This document shows, piece by piece, positions 26,207 to 34,790 of a stretch of DNA of 64,000 bases. The position numbers and the translations under genes were made by a program. Source of the DNA: Vibrio sp. SCSIO 43137. GTDB lineage: Bacteria; Pseudomonadota; Gammaproteobacteria; Enterobacterales; Vibrionaceae. The notes under the pieces are model-generated. The model worked only from the letters and a program-made list of their open reading frames with translations. It ran no database searches and was not told the origin of the DNA. The number at the start of each line of letters is the position of its first letter. Positions within the stretch are counted from its first letter, which is position 1. The DNA is taken from contig NZ_CP116384.1 of assembly GCF_028201475.1 (NCBI RefSeq), forward strand, positions 1,488,001 to 1,552,000. The letters are read 5' to 3'.

Positions 26207-26911
26207 TCAGTAAATTAGCTTACCCAACGGATTAAACAACTGGCTGACCCCCTGAGTAAAGTGAAGGGCATCACTGGACACCGTAAGACAGACGCAGCCT
26301 TGTTCTGACACCGGGTTATGTGTGTGTTCACCATCCAGCCAGATAAAGTCGCCGCGCTGGTACTCACCCATCTCATCATTGAAGCTGCCCTGAAGCAGCA
26401 GGGTAATTTCAAAGCCTTTATGAGTATGAGCCGGAACCGCTCCGCCTTTATCAATATGCAGCAGGCTCATTCTTCTCTCTTCGTCATCGAGATTCAGGCG
26501 TGCCCGGGAAATTTTGCCAATCCCTTTCCATTCCGCCATTGGGATAGAGTTAATGGCTCTTGGCAGGGTAATTTGCTCTCCTGCTATATCCAGCTCTGCC
26601 GGACATTCAGGCATCATTACCTGCTCATCAACGGGTAAATCCATTATCTGCGCCAACATATCCAAGTCCTGCTCATCTTGCAGATCTGACAACATATCTG
26701 CTGAGAAAATCTCTTGTGGCGGAACAGAATCATTACCAACTGATTCCATTTCAAACGCTTCACTAGCAATTTGTTCTGACATTCGGGCAACTGAGCTCTG
26801 GCACTCAGAACACATCTCAACATGGCTGGCAACAACCACGGCAACGGATGCCGGCAGATCGCCTTCGACATACTGCTTTAGCAGAGCCTGAGTCGGGTGA
26901 AATTTAATCAT
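26207..26911 (-). CDS. chrR: ChrR-type zinc anti-sigma factor
   Basis: This 234-residue anti-sigma factor of the cupin-containing ChrR family binds the ECF sigma factor and releases it on singlet oxygen. The N-terminal zinc ligands are visible as H5, H30, C34 and C37, the same pattern as described for Rhodobacter ChrR. The C-terminal cupin has PAHTHKGFEITLLLQGSF near 160-177 and LDGEHTHNP. It overlaps the sigma gene by 8 bp. Confidence 0.9.
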   Translation of the reverse strand: MIKFHPTQALLKQYVEGDLPASVAVVVASHVEMCSECQSSVARMSEQIASEAFEMESVGNDSVPPQEIFSADMLSDLQDEQDLDMLAQIMDLPVDEQVMMPECPAELDIAGEQITLPRAINSIPMAEWKGIGKISRARLNLDDEERRMSLLHIDKGGAVPAHTHKGFEITLLLQGSFNDEMGEYQRGDFIWLDGEHTHNPVSEQGCVCLTVSSDALHFTQGVSQLFNPLGKLIY

Positions 26912-27542
26912 AATGCTGCTCTCCCATTTGTTGCCGAATCTTTTCCAGAGCTAAACGTAAGCGTGACTTGATGGTTCCTATGGGTACACCAAGCTGCTGA
27001 GACAGTTGCTCCTGCGACAGCTCCTGAAAATAGACGCCTTGTACAACGACTCGTTGAGCGTCGGGCAGACTTTCAACCAGTTTTTCCAAATGTCTGGACA
27101 TCAGATGATCTTTAAACAGCGCTTGCTGGTCATCACGGTCTGCCATTGCCTGCTCCAGCGGCCAGATATCATCACCGAGATTTTGCTCCGTATGACCCTT
27201 TGCCTTGCGCAACATATCGAAAGAAGCGTTACGCATTACACTGTAAATCCATGTGGTTGCCGCGCCTTTTTCCTGATTAAACAGCGCCGCTTTTCTCCAC
27301 ACATTGGCCATGGTGTTCTGAACCAGCTCATTGGCCTGACTCTCGTTGTTGTACTGCTTTATGCCAAACCGCTTAATTTTGGGAGCAAAAAACTTAAACA
27401 GACGGGTAAAGGCCTGCCTGTCCTGACGCTCTGCTACCAGCGTTAAATCCTGAGACAACTCCGGATGCGATTGTTGGCAGGGTATATTGCTAATGGGACT
27501 TCCCCCCGAAACAGGTTCAACTTGTCCTTGAAATTGCTGCAT
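26904..27542 (-). CDS. rpoE: ECF sigma factor of the RpoE-ChrR (ECF11) type
   Basis: This 212-residue group IV sigma factor has region 2 at about 45-110 (FKFFAPKIKRFGIKQ, TTWIYSVMRNASFDMLRK) and region 4 at about 150-205 (LPDAQRVVVQGVYFQELSQEQLSQQLGVPIGTIKSRLRLAL). The start at 27542 is preferred. A longer in-frame ATG at 27638 would reach into the upstream LON gene. A promoter TGATCC-N16-CGTA 36 bp upstream suggests autoregulation. The name rpoE follows the Rhodobacter and Vibrio convention for singlet-oxygen sigma factors, not the envelope-stress RpoE. Confidence 0.88.
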   Translation of the reverse strand: MQQFQGQVEPVSGGSPISNIPCQQSHPELSQDLTLVAERQDRQAFTRLFKFFAPKIKRFGIKQYNNESQANELVQNTMANVWRKAALFNQEKGAATTWIYSVMRNASFDMLRKAKGHTEQNLGDDIWPLEQAMADRDDQQALFKDHLMSRHLEKLVESLPDAQRVVVQGVYFQELSQEQLSQQLGVPIGTIKSRLRLALEKIRQQMGEQHYD

Positions 27543-27577
27543 CTGAATCTGACCTTTTCTGATATCCCTACAGCCAT

Positions 27578-27603
27578 TACGAACAAGCAGAGCAAAAGGA
27601 TCA
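27578..27603 (-). promoter_or_regulatory. candidate RpoE-ChrR promoter in front of the sigma gene
   Basis: On the minus strand TGATCC, 16 bases, CGTA. It matches the TGATCC/CGTA type I associate with ECF11 factors, and the same spacing recurs at 28291-28316. It lies partly within the 3' end of the LON gene. Autoregulation is inferred. Confidence 0.6.
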
Positions 27604-28251
27604 CTTTTTTTCAGATTCTTTTTTACACATCTCTCCAAGGAGTTTTATTAACTGCCCATAATCCAGCTCGTTAACAAATTTTTCCTTCTCATTCAGTGGC
27701 AAAGGAACAATTTCAAGCAACCGGGCGCATACCCATTCAGAATAGTCAAAATATTGAGTCTTATAAAGATCTTCCAGCTGGGAGTGAGATTCAAATATCT
27801 CTCTTAACAGGGTCGAGAGCTGATGCTGAATCGCTTCTTTCGGCAACGCCAGTTCAGTCTGAAGAACTTCGGCATAATCGGAAGACCAGTGAGGCATTTT
27901 CGCCGCCGCGGCAGTGAGTAAGCCATCCTGTTGGTACTCAAAGCCAGACAAACTGACAAGGTGCTCTGCCTGAATATCAATGGTCAGGATCCCGTCTTCT
28001 CCCTGATCAAAATCGACCATGGTGACAAAGGTTCCCCAACCGGGCAGAACACCGCGTTTGTCTCTGTGGTAAAGGGCGACCACAAAGCCCTGTGTGTTGT
28101 GTAGGTCAGCAATCATCGCAAGGTATCTGGGCTCAAAAATACGTAATGTCTGCATTCCGCCCGGAAGCAGAAAAATCGGCAGGGGAAAGACCGGATACTG
28201 ATGTAGATCCCTATCTACTTTCCAATCGGTAATCTCTTTTATATCTGACAT
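27601..28251 (-). CDS. LON substrate-binding-domain protein
   Basis: This 216-residue cytosolic protein consists essentially of the N-terminal substrate-binding domain of Lon (YPVFPLPIFLLPGGMQTLRIFEPRYLAMI, residues 19-47) without ATPase or protease parts. It stands first in the leftward stress cluster. The start at 28251 is preferred over an in-frame ATG 18 bases earlier, but no strong ribosome site is present for either. Possibly a substrate adaptor. It is preceded by a TGATCT-N16-CGTA promoter. Confidence 0.8.
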   Translation of the reverse strand: MSDIKEITDWKVDRDLHQYPVFPLPIFLLPGGMQTLRIFEPRYLAMIADLHNTQGFVVALYHRDKRGVLPGWGTFVTMVDFDQGEDGILTIDIQAEHLVSLSGFEYQQDGLLTAAAAKMPHWSSDYAEVLQTELALPKEAIQHQLSTLLREIFESHSQLEDLYKTQYFDYSEWVCARLLEIVPLPLNEKEKFVNELDYGQLIKLLGEMCKKESEKK

Positions 28252-28290
28252 AAGTGCTGGCTGTCTCAATTGTACTATCGATACTGATAA

Positions 28291-28316
28291 TACGATTCAA
28301 CCAGAACCTTAGATCA
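28291..28316 (-). promoter_or_regulatory. candidate RpoE-ChrR promoter in front of the LON gene
   Basis: On the minus strand TGATCT, 16 bases, CGTA, 40 bp upstream of the start codon. It differs in one base of the -35 from the sigma-gene promoter, with identical spacing. It is likely the main promoter of the whole cluster. Confidence 0.6.
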
Positions 28317-28406
28317 CCAGGCTGTTTTAACAGGTGTGACAAAGAGGCCAGCCATATGGAAAAAGCGACCGGATTAACCGATCGCATTTGCTTCTACTAG
28401 TTTAAT

Positions 28407-29357
28407 TTAACCGGCGCAACAATATAAGGTTGCCGGAAGTTCTGACTTAGCGATCCATTCAGCCGGAATATCACTCTTACTGCCGGTTTCACTGCAAGCG
28501 CCAAAAGCTGCCCCGAGAATAATAGATCTTCCGCAGTTATCTCCGCCGCAAAGAATATTAGTGGTTATGGCCTGCAGGTAATCTTTACTGGTGGACAGGA
28601 TATGGATTATTACCCCGAAGGCCGCATCTAAGTCACAGTGCATTCCAAGTTGTTGCGCCACTTTTTCGCTGCTTAACTGGCTAAGGGAAATGGCTTCGTC
28701 CATCTTCTCCAACACTTTACCACCGGCGATAGCTCTTGCTTTCGTCACCGCATCAGCCGGAGAAACACCCTGCAACACTGAACAGAGAATATCAGTCACA
28801 ACCAAAGCGCAATCAACGGCAAACTGGTTATTGTTGGTGGCCCGAACCGCTGACTCAACCTGCTCATTAAGCTGCTCATCGGCATAGTGCCTTGCGATTA
28901 AGGCAGGAAGTCTGGACAGTGCCGGAAGTTGCTGATCATCAGCGCCACATAAGGTGAGTGGTTGTTCAAACTCTTCTGCTTTGGCGATATTTTGCAGTGT
29001 GGTTTTGGTCGGATGGTCGATATAGCCCACCCACTTACCGCCATAATCAAACCATTCCCGGAATGACTGCATATAGTCCGGCAGATCAAACCGGCCGGTA
29101 CGGGCAATAGAGTCAACCATACTTAATAACTGGGCACCGTACTGAGAAGGCTGACCGGCTCTTTTGCCCTCATGGGCAAAGTAGCCCTTGTCCTGATAGT
29201 CGGAGCGATTAGGTGATCTAAAGGTGACATTGTCACCTGCAACAGCTTTGATCTGCTCTTGATCGTAAAGCCAATGGAATCCCATTGAGGCAGCATCGCC
29301 CACCAGGGCTCCAAGCAGCATATTGTGAGCACGGCTGTGCATTAAAGTCTGAGGCAT
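28407..29357 (-). CDS. ADP-ribosylglycohydrolase-family protein
   Basis: This 316-residue DraG/ARH-like protein would hydrolyse ADP-ribose linkages in the cytosol. MLLGALVGDAASMGFHWLYD (residues 7-26) carries the first metal-binding Asp. NILCGGDNCGRSIILGAAFGA near 273-293 has the second cluster, where the family usually shows GDxD. The start at 29357 has GGAGAACCT before it. It is leftward and alone. Confidence 0.8.
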   Translation of the reverse strand: MPQTLMHSRAHNMLLGALVGDAASMGFHWLYDQEQIKAVAGDNVTFRSPNRSDYQDKGYFAHEGKRAGQPSQYGAQLLSMVDSIARTGRFDLPDYMQSFREWFDYGGKWVGYIDHPTKTTLQNIAKAEEFEQPLTLCGADDQQLPALSRLPALIARHYADEQLNEQVESAVRATNNNQFAVDCALVVTDILCSVLQGVSPADAVTKARAIAGGKVLEKMDEAISLSQLSSEKVAQQLGMHCDLDAAFGVIIHILSTSKDYLQAITTNILCGGDNCGRSIILGAAFGACSETGSKSDIPAEWIAKSELPATLYCCAG

Positions 29358-29484
29358 AGGTTCTCCGTTACGCACAGAAAGTGCGTCAAATCAAACAACT
29401 AATGAGAACCAGTATAGTATAGTCTTATCTGATATGAATTAGCGACATATACCTTCTGCCATTGCCGTTTTTGCAGTGTCGCCG

Positions 29485-29694
29485 TTATACACTCTTTTTA
29501 TCAGAAATATCCTGATATTCACCTTCAATAACACTTTCTGAAGGGGCTGTGCCATACTGCCTGCGCAGTTGGCTCTGCATCTTCTTACCTGTAATCAGAG
29601 CCGCGATTGTCAGCGGAATAAACATAATCATGCTGAAAACAAGAGCAAACAGACCGGTAAAGATCGCCAGTACAGATAGAACAATTCGATTCAT
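29485..29694 (-). CDS. small membrane protein
   Basis: This 69-residue protein has one or two membrane helices (RIVLSVLAIFTGLFALVFSMIMFIPLTIAALITG, residues 3-36) followed by a charged cytosolic tail. GAGG stands well before the start. I do not recognise a named family. It is isolated, with a dispersed repeat upstream. Confidence 0.6.
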   Translation of the reverse strand: MNRIVLSVLAIFTGLFALVFSMIMFIPLTIAALITGKKMQSQLRRQYGTAPSESVIEGEYQDISDKKSV

Positions 29695-29809
29695 AAAACA
29701 CCTCTTTGTTTACGATAGCAAGAAGTATACAGAAACCGGTATGAATCTAATATGAACAGCCTGAATAGCTAAATAACCGATTTTAACTGTGCTTCAGATC
29801 TTGTCATCG

Positions 29810-29900
29810 GGGAAATAGCGATAAACAAACCCTCCGCGCCAGAGATGGCGCGGCAGAGCCCCATAGACGGATTTATGCGTGTTTGTGTTCGGTATTTTTT
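29810..29900. repeat. dispersed palindromic repeat, copy 2 (long, diverged)
   Basis: Same family as 17195-17263 and 50536-50626, with AACAAACCCTCCGCGCCA and GTGTTTGTGTTCGGTATT. Ends are diverged (GGGAAATAGCGA, TCGGTATTTTTT). Internal arms TCCGCGCCA and TGGCGCGG form a nested hairpin. Upstream TGTGCTTCAGA and TTGTCATC recur at copy 1. Confidence 0.85.
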
Positions 29901-29931
29901 ATTTTGAGTCGATAGAAAAAGTTAAGCCGAT

Positions 29932-29960
29932 AAAAAAACAGGCTGAACAATGTCAGCCTG
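29932..29960 (-). terminator. terminator of the DEAD-box helicase gene
   Basis: On the minus strand CAGGCTGA, CATTGT, TCAGCCTG and then seven T residues. A textbook rho-independent terminator 25-50 bp after the stop codon. Confidence 0.92.
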
Positions 29961-29984
29961 CTTTAGAAATTATGTACGCTCAAA

Positions 29985-31334
29985 CTACTCGTCGGAAGAC
30001 GGGGCAGGCTTTGACGGTTTCTTTTTAGGAATAAACACATCATCACCCACTGAAACATTCTTGTAGAAGCTGCTGTCCCGTTTAACCGGCTTTTTAGCCA
30101 CTTTCTTAGCCTGTTGCTTCTTCTTATCTTGTGGTTTGCCTTTTCCTTTAGAGCCCGGTTTGCGCGGCTTAAGGCCTTTAAATTTACCTTTCAGCCCTTC
30201 CAGTTCAGAGAACTGAATATCCTGATGCAGGAAGGTTTCAATACGTTTAAAGCTATCCCAGTCTTTCGGGCCTACCAGAGAAATAGCGGTTCCCTTGTTG
30301 CCTGCACGACCGGTACGGCCTACACGGTGAACATACTCTTCTGTATGCTTTGGCATGTCAAAGTTGATTACATGAGTAACGTTTGAGATATCCAGCCCTC
30401 GGGATGCGATATCCGTAGTCACCAGAATCTTAAATACCGCACGCTCAAACTGGCTCATAATGGTATTACGCTGGCTCTGGTTCAGATCACCGCTAAGTGC
30501 CATCGCTTTGAGTTTTTTCTCGTTCAGAACCTTAGTCAGTCTCTCTGTATCTGATCGCGTAGCAGTAAAGATAATCACCTGACGGTATTCGGCCTGCTCT
30601 ATGATTCTGTCCAGAATCGCTTCTTTATGATCCAGATGGTCACAAAGATAGAAAGATTGCTGAATATCCTTATGCTCTGCGCTGGCTGAACCAATAGTGA
30701 TGCGCTTAGGATCATTCAACATCTCCATAGCGATATTGATCACCTCAGTATGTTCAAGTGTTGCCGAGAACATCAGAGTCTGGCGGCGACGGTGTTTTGC
30801 CGCTTTATGGATGCGTCTTAGTTCAGGGGCAAAGCCGAGATCCAGCATACGGTCAGCTTCATCCAGAATCAGGGTATCCAGACCATCTAAAAACAGTGAG
30901 CGATGTTCCAGATGATCAGCAAGGCGTCCCGGAGTCGCAACAATAAATTTAGGGTATTTACGCAGCGCTTTTACCTGATCATTAAAATTTTCACCGCCGA
31001 CAATCAGGGCACCAGTATACGAGAGCCCACCCAGCATGCTGCGTAGTTCACCATATACCTGTTTAGCCAGCTCACGGGTGGGAGCCAGAATAACAGCCCG
31101 TGGGTCACGTGCTGAAAATGATTTTGTTTTCAGTGCCTTATGCAGCATTGGCAAAACAAAAGCCAGAGTCTTACCAGAGCCTGTTTTTGATGACGCCAGC
31201 AGATCTTTACCAGCAATGGCAACGGGAATTGCCTGCTGTTGTATGTCTGTTGCTTTCTGAAACGCAAAGTGATTCAGGTTTTTAAGCAGGCGGTTATCAA
31301 GGCCTAATTCTTTAAACTGCAAAGTGTGCTCCAA
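29985..31334 (-). CDS. DEAD-box ATP-dependent RNA helicase
   Basis: This 449-residue helicase has all the core motifs: Q motif (FQKATDIQQQAIP), ASSKTGSGKT (I), PTRELA (Ia), TPGR (Ib), DEAD (II), SAT (III), TDIASRGLD (V) and HRVGRTGRAG (VI). A basic C-terminal tail from about 375 (KPGSKGKGKPQDKKKQQAKK) is RNA-binding. RhlE- or SrmB-like by architecture; I do not fix a symbol. Likely ribosome assembly or mRNA turnover. Single-gene unit with its own terminator. Confidence 0.92.
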   Translation of the reverse strand: MEHTLQFKELGLDNRLLKNLNHFAFQKATDIQQQAIPVAIAGKDLLASSKTGSGKTLAFVLPMLHKALKTKSFSARDPRAVILAPTRELAKQVYGELRSMLGGLSYTGALIVGGENFNDQVKALRKYPKFIVATPGRLADHLEHRSLFLDGLDTLILDEADRMLDLGFAPELRRIHKAAKHRRRQTLMFSATLEHTEVINIAMEMLNDPKRITIGSASAEHKDIQQSFYLCDHLDHKEAILDRIIEQAEYRQVIIFTATRSDTERLTKVLNEKKLKAMALSGDLNQSQRNTIMSQFERAVFKILVTTDIASRGLDISNVTHVINFDMPKHTEEYVHRVGRTGRAGNKGTAISLVGPKDWDSFKRIETFLHQDIQFSELEGLKGKFKGLKPRKPGSKGKGKPQDKKKQQAKKVAKKPVKRDSSFYKNVSVGDDVFIPKKKPSKPAPSSDE

Positions 31335-31526
31335 CTTCTGATGGTCAATACGGGGAAAAAATAGCCCGCTATGATAGCGTGAAAAGCCTGTTCAGGCTAG
31401 AAAATCCGTAATCTCAGGCAAGCTTATCTTTAGGGAAACTCCGCTAACCTCTGTGTTAAATTTCACAACCACACCACGCTTTATTGAGATACTTCAATCT
31501 TTGTTCAGATTATTGAGCTCAAGATA

Positions 31527-31554
31527 TTGATTGTTCTATTGATCGGACTATATT
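31527..31554 (+). promoter_or_regulatory. sigma-70-like promoter of lpp
   Basis: TTGATT, 16 bases, TATATT, with lpp about 48 bp downstream. A strong promoter is expected for an abundant lipoprotein. Confidence 0.5.
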
Positions 31555-31602
31555 GGGCTACACTATGAATGCAGAGTTATATGCAAGGAACAAGGAGTTC
31601 AA

Positions 31603-31896
31603 ATGAATAAAAAAGTATTGTTGGCAGCTGGTATCAGTTCTGTAGTTCTGTTGTCCGGTTGTGCTTCTGGCCCTGATGAAGAAACCATGAGCCAGATCAG
31701 CGCCCTTAACGGTAAAATCGATCAACTTAGTCGTGAAGTGGCTTCCCTGAGACAGAGCCAGTCCCGTACAGATATGAAAGCGCTTGAAGCACAAAAAGCA
31801 GCAACAGCCGCTCAGGAAAGTGCTTTCTCAGCTCAGGAAGAAGCGATCCGCGCTAACGAGCGAATCGACAATATTGCCCAGTCTTACACTAAGTAA
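31603..31896 (+). CDS. lpp: major outer-membrane lipoprotein Lpp-like
   Basis: This 97-residue lipoprotein has signal MNKKVLLAAGISSVVLLSGC with the lipobox at residues 17-20, and a long coiled-coil alanine/leucine heptad region (MSQISALNGKIDQLSREVASL). It ends in a C-terminal Lys, the residue by which Lpp is linked to peptidoglycan. It is longer than E. coli Lpp (78). The L,D-transpeptidase gene facing it tail-to-tail would make the link. AAGGAG stands before the start. Confidence 0.88.
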   Translation: MNKKVLLAAGISSVVLLSGCASGPDEETMSQISALNGKIDQLSREVASLRQSQSRTDMKALEAQKAATAAQESAFSAQEEAIRANERIDNIAQSYTK

Positions 31897-31914
31897 TAGA
31901 TTTTGTTGAGCTAC

Positions 31915-31950
31915 AATAGCCGCTCCCGTCATAAGGCCGGAGCGGCTATT
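31915..31950. terminator. terminator between lpp and the L,D-transpeptidase gene
   Basis: AATAGCCGCTCC and its complement GGAGCGGCTATT enclose a 12-base loop. On the plus strand TTCT follows; on the minus strand the stop codon of the transpeptidase gene is within the loop. Probably shared by both convergent genes. Confidence 0.75.
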
Positions 31951-32831
31951 TCTATCGGCACTCCACTCTGAACCAGCAATGCTGCTTTTGCCTTAGTCAT
32001 AGAGATATCAAACTCCATCATCCACCACTCCAGCTCCTGAGGCATTACCAGAGGATCCTGCTCACCATTACTTTTGGTCAAAGGTTCATGTACTTCCATA
32101 AACACGCTGCGATCAGGTTCCAGTGACACCTTAACGGGAATATTGACCACTCTTACCTTATCTTTACGTTTTACCTGACTAAACAGCCACTCAATATCAA
32201 CCGGCTCCATACGGATACAGCCGGAGCTTACCCTAAGGCCAATACCAAAATCGTGGTTGGTGCCATGGATCAGGTAATCACCGGCACCATGGGCTAACCG
32301 GAGAGCAAACTCACCCAACGGGTTTTCAGGGCCTGCCGGCACTACTTCCGGCAGTTCAATCCCTTTTGCCAGCATTTCAGCACGAATGGATTTTGGCGGT
32401 GTCCAGGTCGGGTTGGGGATCTTCTCATTGATATAAGAGCTCATTTCCGGGGTATCGCGGCCAATTCTGCCGATACCGACCGGGAAAATATGCACCCGTT
32501 TTTTATCTTTATCAAAGTAATAGAGACGCAGTTCCGCGAGGTTAATAACAATGCCCTCGCGATCTTCTGTGGGCAGAATAAAGCGGGAAGGAATAGTAAG
32601 AACAGTACCTTCCTGCGGAAGAAACGGGTCAATACCTCTATTGGCAGCCATAAGGGAGAGCAAGCCAACATCATAGTCTGTCGCCAGCACGGCAAAAGTT
32701 TCACCCTTTTTTATCACATGATGCTGTACACGCCCGACCATCTGACTGCCGTCTTCAGGTAGCAGATAACTTGCAGACAAAACAGGAAGAGCAGTGACCA
32801 TACTAAACATTAGCAACAAACGGGATAACAT
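31929..32831 (-). CDS. L,D-transpeptidase with LysM domain (ErfK/YbiS type)
   Basis: This 300-residue periplasmic enzyme has a signal peptide up to about LSA (20), a LysM-like peptidoglycan-binding part at about 37-82 (HHVIKKGETFAVLATDY) and a YkuD domain about 92-235 with the active-site pair H189 and C205 (HGTNHDFG, SSGCIRM). The YbiS/ErfK/YcfS branch attaches Lpp to meso-diaminopimelate. Its stop is in the shared terminator, and lpp converges on it. Confidence 0.9.
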   Translation of the reverse strand: MLSRLLLMFSMVTALPVLSASYLLPEDGSQMVGRVQHHVIKKGETFAVLATDYDVGLLSLMAANRGIDPFLPQEGTVLTIPSRFILPTEDREGIVINLAELRLYYFDKDKKRVHIFPVGIGRIGRDTPEMSSYINEKIPNPTWTPPKSIRAEMLAKGIELPEVVPAGPENPLGEFALRLAHGAGDYLIHGTNHDFGIGLRVSSGCIRMEPVDIEWLFSQVKRKDKVRVVNIPVKVSLEPDRSVFMEVHEPLTKSNGEQDPLVMPQELEWWMMEFDISMTKAKAALLVQSGVPIEIAAPAL

Positions 32832-33003
32832 TCTGAATCTATAACCTTGTTAAAGTAACTAGCATCAGTCTTAAGGCTAACCCGCTTACGCTTTTATCTC
32901 AACTCAACCCGGTTTCACAATTAATACAATCATCTTGTTTATACAACAACAGACATAGTATATTTTAATTGATATGTCGTGCTGTTCTGTCAGTTAGGTA
33001 AAT

Positions 33004-33360
33004 ATGAAGAAAGTGATATCAGTCGTCTGTTTACTCTTTTCAGCCAGCGCTGTCTGTCAGAACTCACCGTCTGTGCAACAGGACGATAAGCTGCCAAATA
33101 TTTCCATGCCGCAATTTCGTGATATCGATATTAATAACGACAGTCAGATTTCAAAGGAAGAGTTTGAGCGCTTTCAGCATGAGCGTCACTTCAGAATAAA
33201 GCAGTTAAATCTGGGTGGCGCCCATTACAAACCAAACAAGCCCTCTTTTGAACAGCTGGATTTTGATAGCAACCAAGTAATAGATGAACATGAGTTCACC
33301 CAGCACCAGATCAATCAAAGAGCCGTAAAACGTGCTAAACAGAACATTAAGCTGAATTAA
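33004..33360 (+). CDS. exported EF-hand protein
   Basis: This 118-residue protein has a signal peptide (cleavage after about VCQ, residue 19) and two EF-hand-like loops: DIDINNDSQISKEEF near 40-54 and a shorter DFDSNQVIDEHEF near 83-95, both with Asp/Asn ligands and a closing Glu. Likely periplasmic Ca2+ binding. The 3' end overlaps the convergent hydrolase gene by 4 bp. No relative with a known role comes to mind. Confidence 0.72.
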   Translation: MKKVISVVCLLFSASAVCQNSPSVQQDDKLPNISMPQFRDIDINNDSQISKEEFERFQHERHFRIKQLNLGGAHYKPNKPSFEQLDFDSNQVIDEHEFTQHQINQRAVKRAKQNIKLN

Positions 33361-34016
33361 GGGCTGCCAGCGCTGAGAAATGCACCTTTTTGCAGAAAGT
33401 GAATGGATTGCTCAATGACCTTGCGGTTCTGCATCATAAAAGAGTGAGTCACCGGCAACACCAGATGAGCTTTCATACCTTTTAAGCGGGTACTCTGAAG
33501 AGAAACTTTGCCATCGTTGGGTTTAGGCAGCAGGCGGGAGAGTAATAAGTTCACGGTACGGCTACCGGCAATCACCCCTAACTCAAAGTCAGCATCACCC
33601 AGCCTGTTTGGCACGCTATGCTCTGATGTGCCCAGTTGCAATCCGGCCGGGCCATTGATCAGCTTAAAACCGGGCACCCCACCTAAAACATCAACGATTT
33701 CACTGCCTTGATTGGGCGGCCCCAACATAACCACTCGACCCAGGTTCTCAATTGGTTTTTGAGAGAGATATTGCCTGAGCAATATGCCCCCCATAGAGTG
33801 AGTAACAAAATGCACCCGTTGCGCTCCCTGACACTGACTAAGGGCAGCAGAAATGGCATCATCAGCCAGAACTTCAATCGGGTATCTGGTAGAGGGATAA
33901 TTAACATTTACCACCCGAAAACCACTACGGTTCAGCACCCTTTCCATACGCCAGAAACTGCGACGGGTTCGCGCCAGCCCATGTAGCAACACAACATAAT
34001 CCTGAGGTCTACTCAT
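33357..34016 (-). CDS. alpha/beta hydrolase (lipase-like)
   Basis: This 219-residue hydrolase has the oxyanion HGLARTRRSF near 11-20 and the nucleophile elbow VTHSMGGILL near 74-83. A later Asp (near DADFELG) and His (LPVTHSFMM) complete a likely triad. The start at 34016 overlaps the GFA gene by 8 bp; longer in-frame starts at 34046 lie deeper inside it. Substrate unknown. Same strand as the GFA gene upstream. Confidence 0.78.
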   Translation of the reverse strand: MSRPQDYVVLLHGLARTRRSFWRMERVLNRSGFRVVNVNYPSTRYPIEVLADDAISAALSQCQGAQRVHFVTHSMGGILLRQYLSQKPIENLGRVVMLGPPNQGSEIVDVLGGVPGFKLINGPAGLQLGTSEHSVPNRLGDADFELGVIAGSRTVNLLLSRLLPKPNDGKVSLQSTRLKGMKAHLVLPVTHSFMMQNRKVIEQSIHFLQKGAFLSAGSP

Positions 34017-34371
34017 CCAGATATTCCCACGTCTTAGCACCATCAAATTTTCGCACAGGAATGGCGGATATCTGTTCCGGTTCAGACATTCTGAAGTTTA
34101 TCGCCACCTTTTTAACCGGAGACTTCTCAGTAGAAGTGTAATGGGTAATACATCCGCAGCGACGACAGTGATGAAACTTAATATAACCGTCCCCCCACTG
34201 ATATGAGCCAACGCCTTCGCCCCCTAATGAAAGTTCAACTTCAGATACACTGTAGTAACCCCACAAGGTGGCATAACGACGGCATACAGAACAGTTACAA
34301 CTGGTCAGGGTTTGCGGAAGTTGCTCAACTGACAGTTGTACATTTCCGCAATGGCATTGAGCTTTAAACAT
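34009..34371 (-). CDS. GFA-family (glutathione-dependent formaldehyde-activating-like) protein
   Basis: This 120-residue zinc protein has the Cys pattern CHCG at residues 6-9, CNCSVC at 30-35 and CRRCGC near 78-83, which identifies the GFA/Mss4-like fold. True formaldehyde activation is uncertain for such short members. It overlaps the hydrolase gene downstream and has AAGGAGAGA before the start. Confidence 0.82.
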   Translation of the reverse strand: MFKAQCHCGNVQLSVEQLPQTLTSCNCSVCRRYATLWGYYSVSEVELSLGGEGVGSYQWGDGYIKFHHCRRCGCITHYTSTEKSPVKKVAINFRMSEPEQISAIPVRKFDGAKTWEYLDE

Positions 34372-34441
34372 ATCTCTCTCCTTAAGACGTATAAAAAGTG
34401 TGGCGGTACTAAATCATTTTACAGTGTAAATAACCTGTTGT

Positions 34442-34786
34442 TTAAACCGGCAGTTCACACTCTCCGTCAGCAGTGATTTGCAGCTCCCAACACCTCTGCA
34501 TTGCAGAGATATTCAAAGGCGCATACAAATGGGGGTAAAGCTGACCGTTATCTTCAATACCCGCAGGTGCTTCATCGATTAACTCGCCCTTTAACTTCTC
34601 TTTATCCAGTTCAAGTAGCCATATCCCCTTCTGTCCGGCCAGAAAGTGTTTAATAACAAACGTCAATTGCTCCCGGTAAGCCAGATGGACAAAACCCTCT
34701 TCAGTAAGGGAAGCCGGGCTGTGCTCTCCGGTTTCTCTGGCTCTGTTCAGGGAGGCGTGATCAATCAGATGGTAAACTTTTTTCAT
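34442..34786 (-). CDS. DUF952 protein
   Basis: This 114-residue DUF952 protein has YHLIDHASLNRARETGEHSP at residues 5-24 and GFVHLAYREQ. An in-frame start 24 bases earlier would take its first residues from the end of the adjacent MITE, so the ATG at 34786 is used. The ATG is 5 bp from the MITE end, with only GGGT of the repeat as a ribosome site. Its translation or transcription signals may thus come from the element. Function of the family is unknown. Confidence 0.78.
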   Translation of the reverse strand: MKKVYHLIDHASLNRARETGEHSPASLTEEGFVHLAYREQLTFVIKHFLAGQKGIWLLELDKEKLKGELIDEAPAGIEDNGQLYPHLYAPLNISAMQRCWELQITADGECELPV

Positions 34787-34790
34787 TGGT

